Below are positions 6,409 to 11,848 of a DNA stretch of 11,848 nt, one piece after another (position 1 is the first letter of the stretch; each line of letters starts with the position of its first letter). The position numbers and the translations under genes are program-made. The notes beneath the pieces were generated by a model. The model ran no database searches. It saw only the letters and a program-made list of their open reading frames with translations, and was not told where the DNA came from. The stretch is from Bacteroidales bacterium (GTDB lineage Bacteria > Bacteroidota > Bacteroidia > Bacteroidales > VadinHA17): positions 1 through 11,848 of the forward strand of contig DOTV01000080.1 in the NCBI GenBank assembly GCA_003520925.1. The letters are read 5' to 3'.

Positions 6409-8133
6409 ATGGTTTTAATACTGACTTTTCTTATAAGCCTCCTTCTGACGAACGCTTCAGGTGATGAACCAAAGGATCGTTCACTATTTATTTCTCCTGT
6501 TAAAATTCCGCTTTCACTTTCTGCAAACTTCGGGGAACTCAGGGCAGATCATTTTCATTCGGGAATTGACGTACGTACACAGGGAGTTATAGGAAAAGAA
6601 GTTATTGCTGCTGCCTCAGGCTATGTTTACAGGATAAGCGTTTCACCAGGAGGATTCGGAAAAGCAATCTATCTCAGGCATACATCAGGATACTCCACTG
6701 TATATGGGCACCTGGACAGGTTTACTCCTGAAATTGAAAAGTATGTAATTGCACGACAATATGAGGAGAAGCGATATATGGTAACACTCTGGCCTCCAAA
6801 AGATAAGTTCAGGTATGAGCAGGGAGAGATAATTGCATATTCAGGCAACTCTGGAAGCTCATCAGGACCTCATCTTCATTATGAAATAAGAAAATCTGAC
6901 GATGAGGACCCTGTTAATCCTTTACTGTTTGAATTTGGAATAGAAGACAAAATCAAACCTGTTTTTGAAAACCTTGTTATATATCCGGCAGGAAAAAAGA
7001 CAATGATAAATAACCGGAATAAACAATTAAAATTAAATGTCAGCGGGAGCGCCGGAAATTACTTTCTTTCTTCAAACAATCAGCTTTCGATAAATGGTCC
7101 TGCAGGCTTCGGATTTAAAGCCTATGATCTTCTGAATGGCAGTTACAACAAATGTTCAGTTTATTCAATTGAGCTTAAAATAGATGACATTCCCGTTTTT
7201 AACTATAAAATGGATACTTTCTCTTTCAACGAGTCTAGATATGTCAACAGCCATATTGACTATGAGACTCTGCAGCGTGAAAAAACATATATTGAAAGAG
7301 CTTATATTCTGCCAAACGACAAGTTGAATGCATACGGGAATGTTTTGAATAATGGTATCTTCAACTTTACTAGTGAAAGAAAACATAATATTGAACTTAT
7401 TGTCTCGGATATCCACAACAACAGATCGGTGCTGACCTTTAATGTCAACGGTGGTAAGGCTGTTGTCAGTGAGGACCAGACAAAACCTGATGGAAGCAGC
7501 GTTGTTATGATGCCTTATAACAGAAATAATAAGTTCGTATCAAAGAATCTGACAGTGAATATACCCTCGGGGGCACTTTATGATACTCTGTACTTCGAAT
7601 TTAAGAGATCGGCCGGGAATCCTCTGATGTTTTCCGACATATACCAGATCCATAATAAATTCACTCCCCTGCACAAAGCCTGTAACATTTCTATAAAGCC
7701 TGACAGAATTCCTGAAGGGAAACAATCAAAGATGCTTATAATTCAGCTTGTTGATGAAATACAGAGATTACCTCTTAACAGCACATGGAACAACGGATTT
7801 CTTACAGCCAGTACAAACAGCTTCGGAGCATTCTTTGTTGGCATCGATACAGTTCCTCCGCTGATTTCGCAGATTGGGTTCTCCTCAGGAGCCAGCCTTT
7901 CTGGTAAATCAAACCTGAAGATAAAGATAACTGATGAATTATCAGGGATTAATGCTTACGAACCCCAGATTGATGGTGAATGGGCTTTGTTTGAATATGA
8001 TCAGAAGAATAATATGTTAATCTACAATTTCGATCCTGAAAGAATCCGGAAGGGATCGAAACACAACCTGATCCTTAAAGTCAGCGATAACAAGGAAAAT
8101 ATAAGTATTTACAAATGCGAATTTACGTGGTAG
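6409..8133 (+). CDS. Secreted M23-family (LytM-type) peptidase with long C-terminal beta region
   Basis: M23 enzymes are zinc metallopeptidases that cut peptidoglycan cross-bridges or act as division/wall regulators outside the cytoplasm. The 574-residue protein starts with a hydrophobic segment (2-14, VLILTFLISLLLT) and a plausible signal cleavage after NASG (about 18). The catalytic domain spans about 35-175: zinc ligands H50 and D54 (HSGID) and H157, with H101 (YGHL) and H155 (PHLHYEI) as the catalytic histidines; all are present, so it should be active. Between YGHL and the HLH motif there is an extra stretch (about 105-140, including LWPPKDKFRYEQGE) compared with compact LytM domains. 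Residues about 180-574 are beta-rich and likely a substrate or surface-binding part. The start is fixed because an in-frame TGA lies eight codons upstream with no other start between. It diverges from the zapA operon. Confidence 0.88.
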   Translation: MVLILTFLISLLLTNASGDEPKDRSLFISPVKIPLSLSANFGELRADHFHSGIDVRTQGVIGKEVIAAASGYVYRISVSPGGFGKAIYLRHTSGYSTVYGHLDRFTPEIEKYVIARQYEEKRYMVTLWPPKDKFRYEQGEIIAYSGNSGSSSGPHLHYEIRKSDDEDPVNPLLFEFGIEDKIKPVFENLVIYPAGKKTMINNRNKQLKLNVSGSAGNYFLSSNNQLSINGPAGFGFKAYDLLNGSYNKCSVYSIELKIDDIPVFNYKMDTFSFNESRYVNSHIDYETLQREKTYIERAYILPNDKLNAYGNVLNNGIFNFTSERKHNIELIVSDIHNNRSVLTFNVNGGKAVVSEDQTKPDGSSVVMMPYNRNNKFVSKNLTVNIPSGALYDTLYFEFKRSAGNPLMFSDIYQIHNKFTPLHKACNISIKPDRIPEGKQSKMLIIQLVDEIQRLPLNSTWNNGFLTASTNSFGAFFVGIDTVPPLISQIGFSSGASLSGKSNLKIKITDELSGINAYEPQIDGEWALFEYDQKNNMLIYNFDPERIRKGSKHNLILKVSDNKENISIYKCEFTW

Positions 8134-8139
8134 GAATTA

Positions 8140-9039
8140 TCAATATATCCTTGCGGGATATATTCCTTTCCGGATCATTTTCTTTATGCTTTCAACCACG
8201 AATGGCTTATCCTCCCGGTATGTGACGCCAAACCACCTTTCGTTACTCATGAGTATCTTAATTGTGATCTCGCCATTCTTGACAAATTTATCAACAGAGG
8301 TTGGAATGTCAAGTTCAGATTTAAGATCCATTCCATAGTTATTTATGAAATTCCTGAATTCTTTCCCGAGGAAGTCAAAGCATGATGGTTTGAATCCCCA
8401 TAGATTCATCGAGACTATTTCTTCCCCTGAGAATTGAATGAGCTTTCCGTCGGGACCCGGAGCTGTTGCACCATCCCTTGTTTTTTCTATCTGGCGGGTT
8501 TCTACAATATGGCTGAGAAATCCATTATTGTCTGCCTTACATACACCACGGTTAACATGTCCGTGATCAGAAAGCGTGTTTCCCAGTTTATATCCTACAA
8601 TGCAAAAATTATTTGGGGCATTATCATTTACAAGGAAATCCTTCAGGATTTTGAAAGATTCAACACCATAATAATCATCGGCATTAATTACACCGAATGG
8701 TTCTTTAATCTTATCCTTTGTTACAAGGATTGCATGACTTGTACCCCATGGCTTTGAACGATCCGGAGCAACATTTACTCCTTCCGGCAGATTAGTTATC
8801 TCCTGGAAAACATAATCCACTTCAATCTTCCCCTGAAGCCTCTCCACAAACCGTTCCTTTACCTGTTCCTCTATATCCCGCCGGATAACAAAGACGATCT
8901 TACCAAAGCCGGCACGTATGGCATCATATATGGAATAATCGATTATCGTTTCACCTGAAGGACCAACTTCATCAAGTTGTTTATTCCCTCCATATCGAGT
9001 GCCCATTCCGGCAGCCAAAACTAATAGTGTCGGTTTCAT
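8140..9039 (-). CDS. Sugar-phosphate nucleotidyltransferase-like protein
   Basis: The protein has 299 residues and the nucleotidyltransferase fold (GT-A-like). Its N-terminal signature LAAGMGTRYGGNKQ (8-21) binds the nucleotide triphosphate, with R15 and K20 as the expected phosphate contacts. W98-G-T-S-H-A-I, and NADDYYG (119-125) with metal-binding aspartates, follow in the expected order. Family members join NTP and a sugar-1-phosphate to make an NDP-sugar and pyrophosphate in the cytosol. It does not show the full landmarks of RmlA, GalU or GlmU, so the sugar is not known. There is no kinase or glycosyltransferase next to it. Its 3' end converges with the M23 gene six bases away, and its start is divergent from cutC. 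Confidence 0.8.
   Translation of the reverse strand: MKPTLLVLAAGMGTRYGGNKQLDEVGPSGETIIDYSIYDAIRAGFGKIVFVIRRDIEEQVKERFVERLQGKIEVDYVFQEITNLPEGVNVAPDRSKPWGTSHAILVTKDKIKEPFGVINADDYYGVESFKILKDFLVNDNAPNNFCIVGYKLGNTLSDHGHVNRGVCKADNNGFLSHIVETRQIEKTRDGATAPGPDGKLIQFSGEEIVSMNLWGFKPSCFDFLGKEFRNFINNYGMDLKSELDIPTSVDKFVKNGEITIKILMSNERWFGVTYREDKPFVVESIKKMIRKGIYPARIY
8142..8164. terminator. Possible hairpin at the convergent ends of the M23 and nucleotidyltransferase genes
   Basis: AATATATCC (8142-8150) and GGATATATT (8156-8164) form a perfect 9-bp stem around TTGCG. It starts eight bases after the M23 stop and lies inside the last codons of the opposing gene. No T-run follows on the plus strand, and the stem is AT-rich, so termination is only a suggestion. 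Confidence 0.3.
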
Positions 9040-9112
9040 AAGAATAAGTTTTTTTGATCCACAATTATACAGAAAAAATTGTTACTTTTAATATTCTGAT
9101 TAATTTTTGTCG

Positions 9113-9859
9113 ATGGAGTTTAAGCTTGAGATTTGTGTTGATAGTGTTGAATCTGCAATCAATGCACAATCTGCTGGAGCGGACCGGGTTGAGTTTTGTG
9201 ATAACCTGATTGAAGGAGGTACTACACCGGGTTATGGATCTATAATTTCAGCAAGAAATAATCTGAATATAAAGCTTCACGTAATTATAAGGCCCAGAGG
9301 CGGTGACTTTTTATATTCCGATCTGGAATATGATATAATGAGAAGAGACATAGAGATTTGCGGTGAGTCGGGAGTTGATGGAATTGTGGCAGGTATCTTA
9401 CTTCCAGGAGGTAACATTGATGTTGAAAGGAGCGCAAAACTTTTCGAATTTGCATTTCCGATGGCAGCTACTTTCCACAGAGCATTCGACATGTGCAGCG
9501 ACCCGGTCCAGGGACTTGAAGATGTAATCGCTACAGGTGCTTCCCGTCTTCTGACCTCAGGTTTAAAGAACAAAGCCCAGGACGGAATTGAGTTGTTAAG
9601 ACAGCTTGTAATTCAGTCTGGTGACAGAATAATAATTATGCCCGGAGGCGGTATCGATGAAACCAATGCCGCGTTAATTGTTACCGCAACAAAAACAAAG
9701 GAGATACATCTTACAGGACGGAAAGTCGTTGACAGTGAAATGATATTCAGAAGACAGGGAATTAACATGGGAGGTATTAAAGGGGTTCCCGAATTCTCCC
9801 GGAAGGTTGCTGACTCTGAAAGATTAAAAAAAATCATCGGGGTTCTCAAAATGATCTGA
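9113..9859 (+). CDS. cutC: CutC family protein
   Basis: CutC is a TIM-barrel protein long called a copper-homeostasis factor; later work in E. coli traced the copper phenotype to the small RNA MicL encoded at the same locus, so the biochemical role is unsettled. From the ATG at 9113 the protein has 248 residues, a normal length. The hallmarks are clear: GADRVEFCDNLIEGGTTPGYG (split here: GADRVEFCDNL, then IEGGTTPGYG, about 22-42), IIRPRGGDFLYS (about 58-69), TFHRAFDM (about 119-126), RLLTSG (about 143-148) and IIMPGGGID (about 173-181). A TTG six bases upstream (9107) is an alternative start. No membrane segment or metal-rich motif is seen. It is divergent from the nucleotidyltransferase gene and 82 bases before the C69 gene, which has its own promoter. 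Confidence 0.93.
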   Translation: MEFKLEICVDSVESAINAQSAGADRVEFCDNLIEGGTTPGYGSIISARNNLNIKLHVIIRPRGGDFLYSDLEYDIMRRDIEICGESGVDGIVAGILLPGGNIDVERSAKLFEFAFPMAATFHRAFDMCSDPVQGLEDVIATGASRLLTSGLKNKAQDGIELLRQLVIQSGDRIIIMPGGGIDETNAALIVTATKTKEIHLTGRKVVDSEMIFRRQGINMGGIKGVPEFSRKVADSERLKKIIGVLKMI

Positions 9860-9865
9860 TTGCAC

Positions 9866-9895
9866 TTTGAAATTTTCTTTGTCTTGCTACCTTTG
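9866..9895 (+). promoter_or_regulatory. Bacteroidota-type promoter for the C69 dipeptidase gene
   Basis: TTTG (9866-9869), 18 bases, then TACCTTTG (9888-9895) match the -33/-7 consensus, with spacing one base short of ideal. It sits just after the cutC stop, with a start point near 9901 and a leader of about 40 bases. Confidence 0.6.
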
Positions 9896-9941
9896 CACAT
9901 CTGTATCTCAAAAAAATTATTACTAATAAATAGAATACTTT

Positions 9942-11675
9942 ATGAAAAGACTATTTAAAGCACTCTTTGCTTTCACTGTTGCAGGAATCTTTGCCGGACA
10001 GACTTCAACTGCCTGCACAAATTATATTGTTACCAGGGGAGCATCAAAAACAGGTTCCGTAATGATTACCTACTCGGCCGACTCTCATGTACTTTATGGT
10101 GAATTGTATTACTGGCCTTCGCGGGATTACCCCGACGGTGCCTGGCTCGATGTATATGAATGGGATACAGGCAAATACATGGGAAAAATAAAGCAGGTGC
10201 GGCATACTTATTCTGTCGTTGGAAATATGAATGAACATCAGCTTTCAATAGGTGAAACGACTTATGGCGGCATTGAGGGACTTGTGGACCCCGATGCAAT
10301 CGTCGACTACGGAAGCCTTATTTACATAACCCTCCAAAGGGCAAAGAATGCAAGGGAAGCGATAAAGGTGATGTCAGAGCTGGTATCAGAATATGGATAT
10401 GCAAGCTCGGGAGAGTCTTTCTCAATTGCAGACCCTAATGAAGCATGGATCTTTGAAATAATAGGAAAAGGGAAAGGGAATAAAGGAGCAGTTTGGGTAG
10501 CACGCCTGATTCCCGACGGATATGTCTCCGGACATGCCAATCAGGCAAGGATTCAGACTTTTCCGCTTGCTACCGGCAAGAAAACCGGCATAGCCCTGAC
10601 ATCAAAGGATCTGGGAAGAATTTTTGATCCTGTTGTCGAATGTGTTTATGCCCACGACGTAATTTCTTTTGCAAGAACTTTGAAGAATCCATTTACGGGT
10701 ACTGATCAGCAATTCAGCTTTTCAGATACTTATAATCCTATATCTTTCGATGGGGCAAGATTTTGCGAGATGCGGGTCTGGTCTTTTTTCAAATCTGTTA
10801 GCAACGGAATGGATCAGTATAAAAACTATGTTTCGGGTCATGATCTAAGTAAACGCATGCCGCTCTGGATCAAGCCCGACCGTAAGATCTCGGACTATGA
10901 TCTTATGAACTTTATGCGTGACCATCTTGAAGGTACTGAATTCGATATGAGAAAGGATATCGGAGCAGGTCCTTTTGGATCTCCTTACCGCTGGCGTCCG
11001 CTAACATGGAAAGTCAGCGACGATCCAAATGCCCCTTCATACTGCAACGAAAGAGCAACAGCAACCCAGCAGACCGGTTTTGTATTTGTGGCAGAATCCA
11101 GAAACTGGCTTCCTGATCCTGTCGGCGGAATTTTTTGGTTTGGGGTTGATGATGCAGCGACAACAGTTTTTAATCCTATGTACTGCGGTATAACTGAGAT
11201 CCCTGAATGTTTCAGGGCAGGTAACGGTGATATGGTCACCTACTCTCCCACCTCTGCATTCTGGTTATTCAACCAGGTTGCAAATATGTGCTATTCAAGG
11301 TACGATTTGATGAGTGCAGATGCTGTAAAGCTTCAGAATGAACTCGAGAGTAAGTATATTGCTGAAACTGCGGCAACCGACGAAGCAGCCAGAAAGCTGT
11401 ATGAAAATGATGTCTGGAAAGCAAGGGATTATCTGACAAAATATTCAGTCGCAACGGCTCAGAGTACATTCATGAACTGGAAAAAGCTCAGCGAGTATCT
11501 TCTTGTCAAGTATATTGACGGAAATATTAAGAATGAAAAGGACGGTAAATTTGCCACAAGTCCAGATGGTTACCCTTCAGGACCCAGACAGCCTGGCTAT
11601 GATGATAAATGGAAAAAATCGGTTATCCAGGACACAGGAAATAAATTACTGGTTCCGGGAGGACCATCACATTAG
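9942..11675 (+). CDS. Secreted C69-family dipeptidase (Ntn hydrolase)
   Basis: Family C69 enzymes cleave dipeptides using an N-terminal cysteine uncovered by removal of the leader. The 577-residue protein begins MKRLFKALFAFTVAGIFAGQ, a classic signal peptide (basic n-region, hydrophobic core), ending TSTA just before C25-TNYIV. Cys25 matches the expected nucleophile, so signal removal would also activate the enzyme. Later family features are S-A-D-S-H (45-49), GIGETTYGG-like GETTYGG (about 103-109), ADPNEAWIFEI (about 163-173) and YVSGHANQARI (about 194-204). The rest of the protein (to about 480) fits the family's usual length of about 500-580; the tail ends with a Pro/Gly-rich stretch. It probably acts in the periplasm or at the surface on peptides taken as nutrients. 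Attachment as a lipoprotein is less likely because STAC lacks a Leu at -3. Confidence 0.9.
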   Translation: MKRLFKALFAFTVAGIFAGQTSTACTNYIVTRGASKTGSVMITYSADSHVLYGELYYWPSRDYPDGAWLDVYEWDTGKYMGKIKQVRHTYSVVGNMNEHQLSIGETTYGGIEGLVDPDAIVDYGSLIYITLQRAKNAREAIKVMSELVSEYGYASSGESFSIADPNEAWIFEIIGKGKGNKGAVWVARLIPDGYVSGHANQARIQTFPLATGKKTGIALTSKDLGRIFDPVVECVYAHDVISFARTLKNPFTGTDQQFSFSDTYNPISFDGARFCEMRVWSFFKSVSNGMDQYKNYVSGHDLSKRMPLWIKPDRKISDYDLMNFMRDHLEGTEFDMRKDIGAGPFGSPYRWRPLTWKVSDDPNAPSYCNERATATQQTGFVFVAESRNWLPDPVGGIFWFGVDDAATTVFNPMYCGITEIPECFRAGNGDMVTYSPTSAFWLFNQVANMCYSRYDLMSADAVKLQNELESKYIAETAATDEAARKLYENDVWKARDYLTKYSVATAQSTFMNWKKLSEYLLVKYIDGNIKNEKDGKFATSPDGYPSGPRQPGYDDKWKKSVIQDTGNKLLVPGGPSH

Positions 11676-11704
11676 AAGCTAAGGCAACCAGACATTTCTT
11701 AAAA

Positions 11705-11724
11705 TATTGATGATCTATTGATGA
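11705..11724 (+). repeat. Direct repeat over the -33 region of the right-edge promoter
   Basis: TATTGATGA occurs twice (11705-11713 and 11716-11724) with an 11-base period, about one helical turn. The second copy contains the -33 TTG. It could be a tandem binding site for a regulator or chance in AT-rich DNA. Confidence 0.4.
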
Positions 11725-11748
11725 ATAGAAAATATTATTGTATCTTTG
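11718..11748 (+). promoter_or_regulatory. Bacteroidota-type promoter for the right-edge gene (probable rplS)
   Basis: TTG (11718-11720), 20 bases, then TATCTTTG (11741-11748) match the phylum consensus. The start point would be near 11754, giving a leader of about 42 bases before the ATG at 11796. Nothing else coding is seen in the 120-base gap after the C69 gene, and no strong terminator for that gene is visible there. Confidence 0.6.
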
Positions 11749-11795
11749 CCCCCTGTTTTAAAATATCATATTAAGAAAACGAAATTGTTTGAGAA

Positions 11796-11848
11796 ATGAA
11801 TCTAATGGATGTTGTCGATAAAGAATTGGCTGTAAAGAATGAGTATCC
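11796..11848 (+). CDS. rplS: Start of a gene, probably 50S ribosomal protein L19 (3' end outside window)
   Basis: Only 17 codons and two bases are present: MNLMDVVDKELAVKNEY, with the next codon starting CC (Pro). L19 proteins of this phylum start with a short helix of this kind (M-x-L-x-x-V-x-x-E) leading to a His/Tyr/Phe-Pro-x-Phe step before the GDT motif, which lies beyond the edge. The match is short, so the identity is tentative, but the strong promoter and short leader suit a ribosomal protein gene. That a gene starts here is more certain than which one. Confidence 0.45.
   Translation, partial: MNLMDVVDKELAVKNEY

Noticed and set aside
9040..9112. TATAAT-like sequence on the minus strand and TAATTTTTG on the plus strand in the cutC/nucleotidyltransferase gap
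   Set aside because: Neither has a correctly spaced upstream element; TAATTTTTG has one base too many and is too close to the start codon. Promoters must exist here but I cannot place them.
1..11848. Search for CRISPR repeats, transposase genes, inverted terminal repeats, att sites and toxin-antitoxin pairs
   Set aside because: None was seen; gene content and composition are even across the window, with no sign of recent transfer.

Overview
The window reads as ordinary chromosome from a member of Bacteroidota, most likely Bacteroidales or Marinilabiliales. Four gene starts are preceded by the promoter type peculiar to that phylum: TTTG or TTG, 18-20 bases, then TAnnTTTG. Strong Shine-Dalgarno sequences are absent, base composition is AT-rich, and the protein families (RNase Y, ZapA with a small coiled-coil partner, a long M23 peptidase with a beta-rich tail, CutC, C69 dipeptidase) are typical of the group. 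No insertion sequence, phage, CRISPR array or tRNA is visible. Apart from the two truncated end genes, every gene is intact and the density is high.

Layout. Bases 1-702 are the C-terminal half of a TolC-type outer-membrane efflux channel. A uridine-phosphorylase-family gene follows on the same strand. It converges on a long minus-strand block running from 6283 down to 1632, in transcriptional order: a 97-residue coiled-coil protein, ZapA, a structured RNA of about 200 nt that I assign to 6S RNA, RNase Y, a non-hydrolysing UDP-GlcNAc 2-epimerase, and a WbpP-like UDP-GlcNAc C4-epimerase. A plus-strand M23 peptidase diverges from the start of this block, with two back-to-back promoters in the gap. 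The M23 gene converges on a minus-strand sugar-nucleotidyltransferase. A plus-strand cutC is divergent from that, followed by a secreted C69 dipeptidase with its own promoter. The right edge holds a good promoter and the first 17 codons of a gene that is probably rplS (ribosomal protein L19).

How the parts relate. The minus-strand block puts division (coiled coil plus ZapA), global transcription control (6S RNA), mRNA decay (RNase Y) and sugar-nucleotide supply (the two epimerases, giving UDP-ManNAc-type and UDP-GalNAc-type precursors) next to each other. Close same-strand spacing allows co-transcription, but the 6S RNA ends in its own U-tract. The M23 peptidase acts on the cell wall and the C69 enzyme on small peptides outside the cytoplasm.

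The most rewarding feature is the gene-free stretch 5417-5686. It has no coding potential but shows a 16-position closing stem, an internal unpaired zone with a small 3' hairpin, and a structured apical arm, which is the architecture of 6S RNA in the classic zapA-linked position. The rest of the window is recognisable core or near-core gene content; I did not find a convincing new defence or mobile system.
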